Below are positions 1-8,785 of a DNA stretch of 64,000 nucleotides, piece after piece. Every line of letters starts with the position of its first letter. Position 1 is the first letter of the stretch. This DNA comes from Armatimonadota bacterium (GTDB lineage: Bacteria; Armatimonadota; Fimbriimonadia; Fimbriimonadales; Fimbriimonadaceae). The stretch spans positions 1-64,000 of the forward strand of contig WGMG01000006.1 of assembly GCA_016125185.1 (NCBI GenBank). Reading direction: 5' to 3'. The notes beneath the pieces are model-generated. The model was not told where the DNA came from and searched no databases. It saw only the letters and a program-made list of their open reading frames with translations. The translations under genes and the position numbers were made by a program.

Positions 1-119
1 CCTGCCATTCCCATTTCGTTCGAACCTTTTCGACGCCAAAACCCTCTAACTAATGGGGAATGGCGAACCCATTTTGCCGAAACTCTGGTTCCCACTCCCA
101 CGTTATACTGAGTAACGAC

Positions 120-848
120 ATGAGCGACGGCGGCTATAGCAGGATCGAGAAAGACTTTCTCGGCAACGAGCGAATGGTCCACTACGATGGGAGTGGAAAC
201 ATGATCGGCGCATCCGATGTCGTGCGCGAACCCGACGGCACCATCCGCATCCCCAACGATCCTGTTGACGCCATACCTACCGCTGCGGCAGCGCCGACTC
301 CCGCCACCGATCCGACCGCCCACATCCCCAACGACGCCGGAAAAGACATGGCCAAGACGCCCAAGACCATGCCGACCAGCCAGGCGGTCACCTACTTTAT
401 TGCCGTCTTCGTCGTCACCATGCTCCTCGGCCTTGGCATCATGTCGGCCATCAAGGCTCGCGGCGGGAACTCCGGTGGAACTACCTCAGCCGTCACGCAC
501 GACATGCCGACTGTGAATAGCACGACGCCCCCGACGTATGCCGATCCGTACCCGCATCGGAGTGACGATCTTCCTCAGGATCCAAAGCCTCGCAACGACG
601 AGCAGCCCGACTACGATCCTGCCATGCCAGACCGCGGACCTCAAAACGACGGCCGCCCTCGCATCAACCCCGAAGACGGTCCCAAGCCGAGCGACGACAC
701 GAATTCCGTCGAGCCAAGCGATGCCAAGCCGGCCAAGACCAACGAAACGCCTCCAGCCAAGAACGGCGACGGAAGCGATCCCATCGACCTAAGGGGCGAC
801 AACGACCCCAAGCCCGATCCGTCCGCCAAGCCCATCGACATCCACTAA
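120..848 (+). CDS. membrane-anchored hypothetical protein with a disordered Pro/Asp-rich tail
   Basis: Function is not recognised. From this start the product is about 242 residues. A hydrophilic N-terminal part of about 90 residues precedes one hydrophobic segment (near residues 92-112, beginning VTYFIAVFVV). The rest is a low-complexity tail rich in Pro, Asp, Asn and Lys that looks disordered and probably extracytoplasmic. The ATG at 120 is preferred over the in-frame ATG at 60. A TATACT box lies at 104-109, so a transcript from it would start close to 120, and the 20 extra residues of the longer form look unstructured. No Shine-Dalgarno is visible. The next gene starts 10 bases after the stop. 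The membrane topology is inferred from composition only. Confidence 0.6.
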   Translation: MSDGGYSRIEKDFLGNERMVHYDGSGNMIGASDVVREPDGTIRIPNDPVDAIPTAAAAPTPATDPTAHIPNDAGKDMAKTPKTMPTSQAVTYFIAVFVVTMLLGLGIMSAIKARGGNSGGTTSAVTHDMPTVNSTTPPTYADPYPHRSDDLPQDPKPRNDEQPDYDPAMPDRGPQNDGRPRINPEDGPKPSDDTNSVEPSDAKPAKTNETPPAKNGDGSDPIDLRGDNDPKPDPSAKPIDIH

Positions 849-858
849 ACTAACTAAC

Positions 859-1701
859 ATGATCAGCGCACTCCCTCTTCTCGTCGTCGCTTCGTTGGTG
901 CAAACCGCGAAGAAGTCCGAGGTAAGGTTGGTCGATCTGACTCCCGTTACCCAAATCGCCCAGTCCACCGTCTTCCAACTCTCTCGCGAGTTCTCTATTG
1001 GCGGCATCGTTCTGGCCGAGGGAATCCAACTCCTCCCCCAAGGCGATGGACCCGAGCGAACCGGTCGGTTGGTCTACTCCGTGCCCAAGGGCTCCGAATT
1101 CTTCAAAGGCAAGTTCGGCATCGCCGATTCCGACGCCGGTCATACGGGTGAGTCCAAGCTCCAAATCGTCCTCGACGGTGAAACCGCCCAAGAACTGAGT
1201 GCGTCCACCGGCGACAAGCCCACCGATTTCCAAGTCACCGTCAAAGACTCGAAGTCGATCATGCTCGTCTTCAAAGGCACGTCGGCCATTGCCGATGCCG
1301 TTTTCACTCCCGAGACTGAAACCGCCAAGCCGACTCCGAAACAACCTCAGCCCGCCGAGCCGGTCGAGACCCCCAAACAGGCTCCGGGCGAACTCGTTCG
1401 CATGAATCTAACTGCGCCGCAAAACGGCGAGGTCGCCAAAAACGACGTCACGTTCAAGTGGGATCCGGTCGACGGCGCCATCAGTTATGGCGTCGAAATC
1501 GTGATGATCACCAACGCCAATCCCAAAAAGATTCCCAGCCGCTTCATGCGCGCTTTCTCGGCCAGCGGGGAGTCTTTCGAATGGAATTTCAGCGACGATG
1601 TTCTCTCGGGGGAATACCAGGTTAGCGTCATCGCATTTGGCAAGAACGGGGTCCTCTCCAAGTTCAGCAACTCCCGACGCTTCAAAGTGACCCGGAAATA
1701 G
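859..1701 (+). CDS. secreted protein with an NPCBM-like region and a C-terminal Ig/FN3-like fold
   Basis: About 280 residues with a short hydrophobic N-terminus that looks like a signal peptide. Residues 20-155 resemble the NPCBM/jelly-roll type of carbohydrate-binding region (strand patterns around IGGIVLAEGIQLLP and SKLQIVLDGE). A Pro/Lys-rich linker follows at about 155-185. The last 95 residues have the pattern of a fibronectin-III-like beta sandwich (VTFKWDPVDGAISYGVEIVM). The TAAACT of the preceding stop region (846-851) sits 7 bases before this ATG, a spacing seen at other genes in this window. It is probably an envelope protein that binds a polymer. Domain calls are by eye and no ligand can be named. 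Confidence 0.6.
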   Translation: MISALPLLVVASLVQTAKKSEVRLVDLTPVTQIAQSTVFQLSREFSIGGIVLAEGIQLLPQGDGPERTGRLVYSVPKGSEFFKGKFGIADSDAGHTGESKLQIVLDGETAQELSASTGDKPTDFQVTVKDSKSIMLVFKGTSAIADAVFTPETETAKPTPKQPQPAEPVETPKQAPGELVRMNLTAPQNGEVAKNDVTFKWDPVDGAISYGVEIVMITNANPKKIPSRFMRAFSASGESFEWNFSDDVLSGEYQVSVIAFGKNGVLSKFSNSRRFKVTRK

Positions 1702-1710
1702 CGGGCTCTT

Positions 1711-1739
1711 TTGGCAATCCCAGGGCGTTTCGGTACAAT
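1711..1739 (+). promoter_or_regulatory. sigma-70-like promoter for the binding lipoprotein, probably leaderless
   Basis: TTGGCA at 1711-1716, a 17-base spacer and TACAAT at 1734-1739. The ATG at 1749 lies 9 bases after the -10 box and no Shine-Dalgarno lies between them, so the transcript would start at or next to the start codon. Confidence 0.6.
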
Positions 1740-1748
1740 ATGAGACCT

Positions 1749-2591
1749 ATGCGCAAGCACTTGCTGGGCGTTCTTCTTGTTGCCGCGTCGTTCGTTGCGG
1801 GTTGCGGTCAAACACAACAGTACGGCGGAATTCCGCGAACCAAGTCGTACCACAATGTCATAAGCCTGAGTCCAAGCACCAGCGAACTGATGTCTCAGTT
1901 CCAAATTCCGCTTATCGGTCGCTCGAAAGCGGATAACTGGCCCGCCGGTCTCAAGTCGGTCCCTATCGTCGGCGATCTCAAGCCCGACTATGAGGCGATC
2001 CAGCGCTTGCATCCCGACCTCATTCTTCTCGACCGCGATCTGTACAGCAGTACGGAAGTCGAAAAGCTCAAAGCGATTTCCGAGGTGCAGGAAATCGGCT
2101 CATATACCGTCGACGACTATATCAAAGAAGTGTATGAGTTGGGCAATAAGCTCGGCAACGAAGACGTCATTTCCGAATACGTCGACAAGGTCGACAGGCA
2201 GCGCCAAACCGCCTTGGGCGACAAGTTCAAAGACCCGATCACCGCCGCGCTGATCATCCCGGACTCCACCGGCCACGAAATGATCGCTGGCGCCAAGACG
2301 TTCCAGGCCGACCTCATCAAGATCATGGGAGCCACTCCGCTCGGTCCCGATTCGAAGCTCTTCGAACCGCTCAATCCAGAGTCGCTCATGACGATGAATC
2401 CCGACTTCATCATCGTTGCCGGAGAAATCAAGGATTTCACCGCCGACGCCCGTTTCGCCAATCTAAAGGCCGTCAAGGAGAAGAAGCTGTTTGGGCTTCC
2501 CCAGGACATCATTCTTCGCCGAGGTGCCCGCGTGGACCAGGCCATCTACCAGGGTCACAAGGCCCTTTCGCTACTGATTAGAGGAGATTAA
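1749..2591 (+). CDS. ABC transporter substrate-binding lipoprotein, BtuF/FepB type
   Basis: The N-terminus is a lipoprotein signal with lipobox VAGC (Cys19 from this start), so the protein is probably membrane-tethered outside the inner membrane. The rest has the pattern of the helical-backbone periplasmic binding proteins for cobalamin, haem or iron-siderophore: an early VISLSPSTSELM motif, then the family-typical YEAIQRLHPDLILLD and PDFIIVAGE segments. At about 280 residues the length fits. No permease or ATPase gene is adjacent, so the ligand cannot be inferred from context. An in-frame ATG at 1740 would add three residues; 1749 is chosen because it fits the promoter at 1711-1739. Cobalamin or another chelated metal is the most likely ligand. 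Confidence 0.75.
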   Translation: MRKHLLGVLLVAASFVAGCGQTQQYGGIPRTKSYHNVISLSPSTSELMSQFQIPLIGRSKADNWPAGLKSVPIVGDLKPDYEAIQRLHPDLILLDRDLYSSTEVEKLKAISEVQEIGSYTVDDYIKEVYELGNKLGNEDVISEYVDKVDRQRQTALGDKFKDPITAALIIPDSTGHEMIAGAKTFQADLIKIMGATPLGPDSKLFEPLNPESLMTMNPDFIIVAGEIKDFTADARFANLKAVKEKKLFGLPQDIILRRGARVDQAIYQGHKALSLLIRGD

Positions 2592-2594
2592 CTA

Positions 2595-3443
2595 TTGCAT
2601 CAAAGAGCTGAGATAGGAGTATTTGGAGGATCAGGCTTTTACAGCCTGCTACAGAACGTTGAGGAGGTCAAGGTGGATACACCGTATGGCGCTCCAAGCG
2701 ACTCGGTCTTTTTGGCCACCGTCAGCGGAAGGAAGGTCGCCTTCCTGCCCCGCCACGGACGCCACCACACCCTGCCCCCGCACAAGGTGAATTACCGAGC
2801 CAACGTCTGGGCCATGCGCTCCCTCGGCTGTCAAGCAATCATTAGTCCCTGCGCCGCCGGTTCACTTCAAAAGCATGTCGAACCCACGCACTTCGTGGTC
2901 TGCGATCAGTTCGTAGACCGCACCAAAGGGCGACTGGACACCTTCTACGACGGGCCGATCGTCACCCACGTCTCGCCCGCCGACATGTACGATAAGGAGC
3001 TTCGTCGAATCGCTGTCGAAACTATCCGTGAAAATGGCATCACCTGCCACGATGGCGGCACCGTCGTCGTAATCCAGGGCCCGCGCTTCAGCACCAAGTC
3101 CGAATCCAAGTGGTTCCACGATCAAGGCTGGGAAGTCATCAACATGACCCAATACCCTGAGGCTTATCTCTGCCACGAGCTCGGCATGGGCGTCGTCAAC
3201 ATTTCGCTCATCACCGACTACGATAGTGGCGTCCACGCCGGAACCGAAGCGGTCAACGCTACCGATGTGCTGGAGGTCTTCAAGGCGAACTCCGAAAAGA
3301 TCAAAAAGGTTGTCTTGGACATGATCGGCAAGATGCCGCAGGACCTCAGTACCATCGGCCACCGACAAGCGCTCCAATACACCCGAGGCGACGGCCACGC
3401 AATGTCCGAAAATGACGTCCGTCTCTTCGAACTTCTAGAGTAG
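2595..3443 (+). CDS. mtnP: S-methyl-5'-thioadenosine phosphorylase (TTG start)
   Basis: Cleaves methylthioadenosine with phosphate to adenine and methylthioribose-1-phosphate in methionine salvage and polyamine by-product removal. The PNP/MTAP family-2 pattern is clear: IGVFGGSGFYSLL near the N-terminus (phosphate-binding loop), FLPRHGRHHTLPPHKVNYRAN, the GPRFSTKSE segment, and NMTQYPEAYL followed by a conserved acidic SLITDYDSG. The 282-residue length is normal. Translation starts at TTG, supported by GAGGAG at 2581-2586 about 8 bases upstream. It begins 3 bases after the previous stop and may share its transcript. Exact substrate choice (MTA versus a related nucleoside) is inferred from motifs. 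Confidence 0.9.
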   Translation: MHQRAEIGVFGGSGFYSLLQNVEEVKVDTPYGAPSDSVFLATVSGRKVAFLPRHGRHHTLPPHKVNYRANVWAMRSLGCQAIISPCAAGSLQKHVEPTHFVVCDQFVDRTKGRLDTFYDGPIVTHVSPADMYDKELRRIAVETIRENGITCHDGGTVVVIQGPRFSTKSESKWFHDQGWEVINMTQYPEAYLCHELGMGVVNISLITDYDSGVHAGTEAVNATDVLEVFKANSEKIKKVVLDMIGKMPQDLSTIGHRQALQYTRGDGHAMSENDVRLFELLE

Positions 3444-3455
3444 TCTAGTAAACAT

Positions 3456-5711
3456 ATGCTCGCTTCGTTGATTGCTTTCAGCGCTTTGGTCAAGGTGCAG
3501 AACCCGCAGTTTCCCAAGCCCGATACCGACTATCCGGCCGCGCTTCAGGATTCCACGGTGTTCCCGTACCTAACCGACGACGACAAGAAGCAACAGTGGA
3601 AGCCGTTCATCGTCGGGCCGGATTGGTCCAACCTGGCGGTGCCCGCTCCTGCTCCCGATGCGACCAAGCTCAAGGTCCTGCTCGTCGTCGCCGAGCGGGA
3701 CTTTTCTGACCCTCGGTACTCCAACATCATGGAGACGCGCGACAAGACCCGCCTGCTCGAAGCCGTCGCTCGTCTCAAGTCTATGTACTTGGCCGCCACC
3801 AACGGCTCGCTCGTACTCGACATCGTTCCGCGCTTCTATCCCGACGCGATCTTCGACATCAAAGAGTTCAAGAACCTCATCGAAGACGAGTACAACGAGT
3901 CCAAATTTGTGGTTGACGACAACGTCGAGCGAGGACCGTTTGCCGCCACCTTGGCGATCTCCAGCTCCCACGTCGACCAAGCCGATGGACAGGCTGACGA
4001 TTTCACCATCAAAGGCTTTGCCGATCTCGGCGGCTCCAGCGACGACGTCTTCCTCGAAAAGTCGCTCTTCGACCTGACCCAACAGAGTATCCAAAAGCGA
4101 CTCGAAAGCCACCTCTCGCTCTTCGAAAATCACTTGTTCGGTGAGAACACGGCGCTCAACATTTCGGACCCGCTGGCCGGACTCGAAAAGGACTACTGGC
4201 GACTCTTCAATCCTGACTTCCGTCAGGACGGCACGCTGCTCACCCAATGGGCGACCGCCAACGCTCTCGCGCCGCATAGAGATCCGAAGGGCCCTGCACC
4301 CGTCCCATCGTCGGCTGTCGAGTCGCCTGGCAAACTAACCCTCGCGGATGGTGTCCTCACCTACGGCGAATACAGCCTCCTTCGCGCCGGCAGTTTTGCT
4401 CTCCCGATGTCGGCCAAATTCAGCACCGCCAAGAGCCTAAAGTTCGACATCAAGGCCACCACCAAGAATCCCATCGCCGTGCAAATTTGGTCCGATGGAA
4501 CTCACAACGCGGGCACCGAAGTGGTCCTCGGCTCGGGCGCAGGCATGGTGCCCATCACTTCCGACGACAAGTGGCAGACCGTCACAATCGACCTTCACCC
4601 CGACCAGAAATCAGTGTTCGGCGTTACGTTCGGAGTGCCGCACAACCTCCTTGGTACGTCGCGCCTCGAAACCGAATTGACGAAGTACGACTTCCGAAAC
4701 TTTACGTTAACCGATGAGCCTGGCCAAAAGAGTGGGGAACTAACCGACTACCACATCCCCGTCTGGAGCGACGAAGAATCTCTTCGAACCATCCTTACAA
4801 CTGGCACTCGCGCCGGCAAGCGCTTCGTCCTTCGCGACCTCGATCGAATCAAGACGATGAAAGGGGTCGTTCCCGAACTCCAAAAGCTTGCTTCCGACGT
4901 AGATTCGGGCATCGCCTACGACGCCACCCGGGCCTATTTCACGACGGTGCTGAGCAACAATCCGACCGACGCCGAAGTGGCCTCCCTCAGCAGCTTCTTT
5001 CACGCCCCACCCACCGAGACTGCCCGCGAAGCCGCGCTCAGTTGTGTTCCGCTACACCCCACGTTTGCCGCCTTCTCCGACGTCACCGGCTGCACCGTCC
5101 GCCTCAACTGGCATGTCCGCAAGCTCGCGATGGCTGCGCTTGGCGCCCTCGACCGAGCCAACGTCAAAGAAAAGATCGGCTGCGAGCAAACCCTGCTGGT
5201 CTCCACCCGCCAAGAGATGGCGACTCTTCGCCTAGCCGCGCTGAAGGAGCTCGATCCTAAGCGTCCGCAGGACCTCGACCGCCTCGTCTCGATCATGGTC
5301 AACGACCCCTGCGAGTCGGTGCGTCTTTATTGCCTCGGAGTCGTCGCCAACTCGGGTCTCGCCACCAAGCAGACCGTCCTTGGCTGTCTCGCCGATGACA
5401 GCCCGACCCTTCGTGAGAAGATTCCCGCCGCCCTCGGCGCCAAGAGCCCTTACCTTCGCGAAGCACTCGACAAAATGGTTGTCGACGCCGACCCATACGT
5501 CCGCGTCTCCGCCCTCCGCTCCTTGGCCGCCGCTGGCGATGTCAAGGAAGGCGAAATCCAAAACGTCTTCACCGACGCCCACCCCGCAGTTCAAATAGAA
5601 GTCCTCGAAGGCGCGAAAAAAGGCGCGTGGAAAATCCCCGCCGATGCCCTCGATAAGCTCAAAGCCAGCCCGATTCCGTACATCGCCGCCACGGCAAAGG
5701 AAATGAAATGA
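3456..5711 (+). CDS. large secreted protein with a jelly-roll region and C-terminal HEAT repeats
   Basis: Function unknown; 751 residues after a probable signal peptide (MLASLIAFSALVKVQ). Residues of about 60-280 form a region not recognised. Residues of about 290-430 look like a beta-sandwich carbohydrate-binding or CIA30-like module (LKFDIKATTKNPIAVQIWSDG, then WQTVTIDL). From about 560 onward there are helical HEAT-like repeats (LRLAALKELDP, VRLYCLGVVANSGL, VRVSALRSLAAAGD). The stop overlaps the rpiB start as ATGA, so rpiB is probably translationally coupled. The pairing with a sugar-phosphate isomerase gives no firm functional hint. It is possibly an envelope scaffold or carbohydrate-associated protein. 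Confidence 0.6.
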   Translation: MLASLIAFSALVKVQNPQFPKPDTDYPAALQDSTVFPYLTDDDKKQQWKPFIVGPDWSNLAVPAPAPDATKLKVLLVVAERDFSDPRYSNIMETRDKTRLLEAVARLKSMYLAATNGSLVLDIVPRFYPDAIFDIKEFKNLIEDEYNESKFVVDDNVERGPFAATLAISSSHVDQADGQADDFTIKGFADLGGSSDDVFLEKSLFDLTQQSIQKRLESHLSLFENHLFGENTALNISDPLAGLEKDYWRLFNPDFRQDGTLLTQWATANALAPHRDPKGPAPVPSSAVESPGKLTLADGVLTYGEYSLLRAGSFALPMSAKFSTAKSLKFDIKATTKNPIAVQIWSDGTHNAGTEVVLGSGAGMVPITSDDKWQTVTIDLHPDQKSVFGVTFGVPHNLLGTSRLETELTKYDFRNFTLTDEPGQKSGELTDYHIPVWSDEESLRTILTTGTRAGKRFVLRDLDRIKTMKGVVPELQKLASDVDSGIAYDATRAYFTTVLSNNPTDAEVASLSSFFHAPPTETAREAALSCVPLHPTFAAFSDVTGCTVRLNWHVRKLAMAALGALDRANVKEKIGCEQTLLVSTRQEMATLRLAALKELDPKRPQDLDRLVSIMVNDPCESVRLYCLGVVANSGLATKQTVLGCLADDSPTLREKIPAALGAKSPYLREALDKMVVDADPYVRVSALRSLAAAGDVKEGEIQNVFTDAHPAVQIEVLEGAKKGAWKIPADALDKLKASPIPYIAATAKEMK

Positions 5712-6145
5712 AAATCGTCCTCGGATCAGACCACGCCGGCATCGAACTTCGCCGCTGGCTAGTCTCCCACCTCCGCGCCGACGGCCACGAATGCACCGAG
5801 GTCGGAGCCCCCGACGAGTCCTCCTACGACTACCCGGACGCCTCGGACGAACTGGCAAAAGTGCTGAACTCGACCGATACCGACTACGGAATCATCATCT
5901 GCGGGACGGGGATTGGAGTAAGCATCCGCGCAAATCGTTATCCATATCTTCGCTGTGCCTTATGCACGACGGAGTACATGGCCTCGATGGCGCGAGAGCA
6001 CAATGATGCCAATGTTCTCGCGTTGGGGGCGCGAGTGTTGGGAACGGAACAGGCGTTGGCCATCGTTAAGACTTTTATCGCCACCAAGGCAAGCGAAATA
6101 CCTAGGCATCAAGCGCGGGTTCGGAAGCTAAGCGCGCCAATTTAG
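5708..6145 (+). CDS. rpiB: ribose-5-phosphate isomerase B
   Basis: Cytoplasmic enzyme interconverting ribose-5-phosphate and ribulose-5-phosphate in the pentose phosphate pathway; some family members act on allose- or galactose-6-phosphate. The RpiB/LacAB fold is evident: SDHAG at residues 7-11, the ICGTGIG anion hole with catalytic Cys65, and His98 in AREHNDANVL. Length 145 is typical. The start overlaps the preceding stop by four bases (ATGA). Although joined to a HEAT-repeat gene, nothing nearby points to allose or galactose metabolism, so the housekeeping role is most likely. Confidence 0.93.
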   Translation: MKIVLGSDHAGIELRRWLVSHLRADGHECTEVGAPDESSYDYPDASDELAKVLNSTDTDYGIIICGTGIGVSIRANRYPYLRCALCTTEYMASMAREHNDANVLALGARVLGTEQALAIVKTFIATKASEIPRHQARVRKLSAPI

Positions 6146-6173
6146 CGTATTCTTGTAATACCAACCAATTCTT

Positions 6174-7466
6174 ATGAAAAGCATCACATCGGCTGGGGTC
6201 GTGATAGGTCTTCTATTCGTCACGATCGCCGGTCTGAAGGTCCGCGAGCGTCAGGAGATTTCCAACGGTGGGTACGGAAGCCTGCGTGACCTTTTTGCGT
6301 CCCGCGACACGCAGGTCGATATCGCCGAGGGCGACTACTACGAGGGCATCTCCGATCTCCTCAAAACAAAATATGTCGATCCGATCAAAGACGACCAAAA
6401 GCTTCTCACCGGCGCGATTCGAGGCATGGTTACCGGCCTCAACGACGCCGACAGTCAGTTTTATAATCCCAACGAGTTCAAAGCCTATAAGGATGCCCGC
6501 GCTGGCGAGTACACCGGCGTCGGCGTTTGGCTTGACTATAAGATGGTCAAAAACCAGATCAAGGTCGCTGGTGTCGATGACGATCTAGAACTGCCGCGCC
6601 TGATGGTCGTCTCCGTCGCTCCCGGCTCGTCGGCCGACAAAGCCGGGGTGAAAGTCGGCGACTTGGTCAGCGAAGTCGACGATCACTGGGTCGTCAACTC
6701 CGAAGACATTCTCAAGTACCGCAAGGCCCAAAGCGACTACCTCAACAAGAAAATCGACTTCAAAACCATCAACGATATGCGCAAGCAGATCAAGATGAAG
6801 CTCGACAAAAGCATGAGCGCAGTCCACGCCAAAGAGCATCTGATCACGGGCACGACCGGCAGCATCAAGGTTACGTTCGAGCACGGCGATAAGACCATCG
6901 ACACAACCCTGGAGAAGGGAACTTACGACATTCCGTCGCTGAAGGAAGAGAACGGCTCGTTCGTCCTCCTCTTCACATCCGGCGCTCCCGAAGCCCTGAA
7001 GAGCTACATTTCCGGCAAATCCAACGTCACCATCGATCTTCGCCACAATGTCCTCGGTGACTTCGAAACAATGCGCAAGTGCCTCAGCGTGATCGCTCCC
7101 GCAGGAGCGTACGGCTACTTCGAAAACCACAACAGTAGCACGCCCATCATCCTGAAGACCGACACCGGCAACGCCAAGCCGCCGAAGATCAAGCTTCTCG
7201 TCGATCCATCGACCCGAGATGCTGCCGAAGTCTTCGCCCTCGCGCTCTCCGCTAAAGGCTACGCAAGCCTAAGCGGAACCGAAATGGGCAACAGCCGCAA
7301 GCATCACGAAATCTGTCAGCTAGCCGACGGCAGTGGCTACACGCTCGCGACCGGCCTGTTCAAGACCGGCACCCCGAAGCCGTCCGACGACAAGCTCGCC
7401 GCCAACGACGGAGCCAAGAGCCCGCTCAACGATAACATCGCCGCAAAGGCAGGAGCCGCCCAATGA
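6174..7466 (+). CDS. S41 (C-terminal processing protease-like) protein lacking the catalytic Ser/Lys
   Basis: Has the S41 layout: N-terminal signal or anchor helix, helical region (YYEGISDLLKTKYVDPI), a PDZ domain around residues 115-170 (VVSVAPGSSADKAGVKVGDLV), then a TSPc-like alpha/beta domain. At the nucleophile motif, where active enzymes have S-x-S-A-x-E, this protein reads TRDAAEVF. The nucleophile position is Asp349, and 24-25 residues later there is Asn373/Ser374 instead of the catalytic Lys. It is therefore predicted to be inactive as a protease. The stop overlaps the start of an intact S41 protease (ATGA), so the pair is probably co-translated. A scaffold or regulator of the active partner is an inference. 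Residues after about 400 are low complexity. Confidence 0.8.
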   Translation: MKSITSAGVVIGLLFVTIAGLKVRERQEISNGGYGSLRDLFASRDTQVDIAEGDYYEGISDLLKTKYVDPIKDDQKLLTGAIRGMVTGLNDADSQFYNPNEFKAYKDARAGEYTGVGVWLDYKMVKNQIKVAGVDDDLELPRLMVVSVAPGSSADKAGVKVGDLVSEVDDHWVVNSEDILKYRKAQSDYLNKKIDFKTINDMRKQIKMKLDKSMSAVHAKEHLITGTTGSIKVTFEHGDKTIDTTLEKGTYDIPSLKEENGSFVLLFTSGAPEALKSYISGKSNVTIDLRHNVLGDFETMRKCLSVIAPAGAYGYFENHNSSTPIILKTDTGNAKPPKIKLLVDPSTRDAAEVFALALSAKGYASLSGTEMGNSRKHHEICQLADGSGYTLATGLFKTGTPKPSDDKLAANDGAKSPLNDNIAAKAGAAQ

Positions 7467-8710
7467 AAATCGCCAAACTGATCGCTTTCGGCGTCGCCCT
7501 TCCAGCCTGTTTCTCGTTCGGCTACTTCTGGCAGGACATCAAAAACGGCCAATTTTCCATTGGCCAGCGAGACCGCCTGCTGGGCATCAAAACCAACGGC
7601 ACCGGCCTCTCCGATGAGGAAGTCTTCGAGCGCAACTACGCCCGCATCTATGCCGATTACATCAAGCACCTCGACAAGACCGAGTTGAAGTATTCCGCCA
7701 TGACCGGTCTCGTGTCCTCGCTCGGCGACCCGCACACCAACTTCTTCGTCCCCAAGGTCAACTCCGAGTTCCGCGATGAGACCCAGGGCAAGTTCTACGG
7801 CATCGGCGCACGCCTGCTCCCCGATCCGCTCGGCGTCAAGGTCGTCTCCGTCTTCACCGACGGCCCGGCCGACAAGGCCGGCATCAAAGGTGGCGACGTA
7901 GTCATCGCCGTAAACGGCAAGGATGTTGGCGGAATGAACTCGGACGACATCGTCCTCCTCATCAAAGGTGAAGAGAACACGACGGTACGCCTGCGCGTCG
8001 TTCGCCCGAACGTCAAAGACCCGATCGACTTCTCAATGAAGCGCGAAAAGGTCGTCCCGCCCAACGTCGAAAGCAAGTACATCGCCGACCAAAACATCGG
8101 CTATATCAAGATTCTCAACTTCGCCCTCGAGGTGCCCGAGCAGTTCGATCGTGAGCTTAAAGCCGTCGAATCGCACAACATCAAGGGCCTCATCATCGAC
8201 CTTCGCGACAACCCGGGTGGCGCGCTTGAAGCCGCCGTCTCGGTCCTTAGCCATTGGGTCGATGGCGATGTCATCGTCAAGCTCCGCGACCGGGCAGGCA
8301 ACGAAGTGCCCACCAACGCGGAAACTGGCGAACTGCATGAATTCAAGTATCCGGTCGTCGTCCTCGTCAACGAGGATTCGGCCAGTGCTGCCGAGATCAT
8401 GGCCGGTGTCCTCAAAGACTACGGCAAGGCCAAGCTGGTCGGCACCCACACGTACGGTAAATTCTCGGTCCAGACGGTGTACGGCCAACGCGACGGTGCA
8501 GGCATCAAGCTGACGATCGCTCGGTACTACCTGCCGAAGTCGGGCGCACTCACTCGCAAAGTAGACGAGGAAGGCGCTTACATCAGCGGCGGAATCCAAC
8601 CCGATGTGCAGGTTGATCTCAACCCCGATGTCGAATTCGATCCGACGACGATGGACAAAGACGCCCAATTCGCAAAAGCTGTGGACGTCATCAACGGCAA
8701 ACCAAACTAA
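7463..8710 (+). CDS. S41 C-terminal processing peptidase, CtpA/Tsp type, with PDZ domain
   Basis: Periplasmic serine protease of the tail-specific family. A hydrophobic N-terminus serves as signal or anchor. The segment LGDPHTNFF marks the conserved helical region, the PDZ domain spans about residues 115-200 (VVSVFTDGPADKAGIKGGDVV), and the catalytic core includes IIDLRDNPGG. The nucleophile Ser308 lies in SASAAE and the general base Lys333 in TYGKF. This 25-residue spacing is the same as the Ser/Lys pair of E. coli Tsp. Length 415 is normal. It is coupled by a 4-base overlap to the catalytically dead paralogue upstream. The likely role is cleavage of envelope proteins; the substrate is unknown. 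Confidence 0.88.
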   Translation: MKIAKLIAFGVALPACFSFGYFWQDIKNGQFSIGQRDRLLGIKTNGTGLSDEEVFERNYARIYADYIKHLDKTELKYSAMTGLVSSLGDPHTNFFVPKVNSEFRDETQGKFYGIGARLLPDPLGVKVVSVFTDGPADKAGIKGGDVVIAVNGKDVGGMNSDDIVLLIKGEENTTVRLRVVRPNVKDPIDFSMKREKVVPPNVESKYIADQNIGYIKILNFALEVPEQFDRELKAVESHNIKGLIIDLRDNPGGALEAAVSVLSHWVDGDVIVKLRDRAGNEVPTNAETGELHEFKYPVVVLVNEDSASAAEIMAGVLKDYGKAKLVGTHTYGKFSVQTVYGQRDGAGIKLTIARYYLPKSGALTRKVDEEGAYISGGIQPDVQVDLNPDVEFDPTTMDKDAQFAKAVDVINGKPN

Positions 8711-8714
8711 TTAC

Positions 8715-8774
8715 GTGCCCTCAGTGGCTAGGCACAGGATCAAAATTTGAATGTGTCTCCAGAGCTACTGAGGG
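8715..8774 (+). other. long inverted repeat downstream of the S41 pair
   Basis: CCCTCAGTGGCT at 8718-8729 pairs with AGCTACTGAGGG at 8763-8774 (12 bp with one G-T pair). A competing short hairpin, GTGCC at 8715-8719 with GGCAC at 8731-8735, overlaps the left arm. It may terminate or stabilise the S41 mRNA. There is no T-run. Confidence 0.4.
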
Positions 8775-8785
8775 TTAAACATAGT

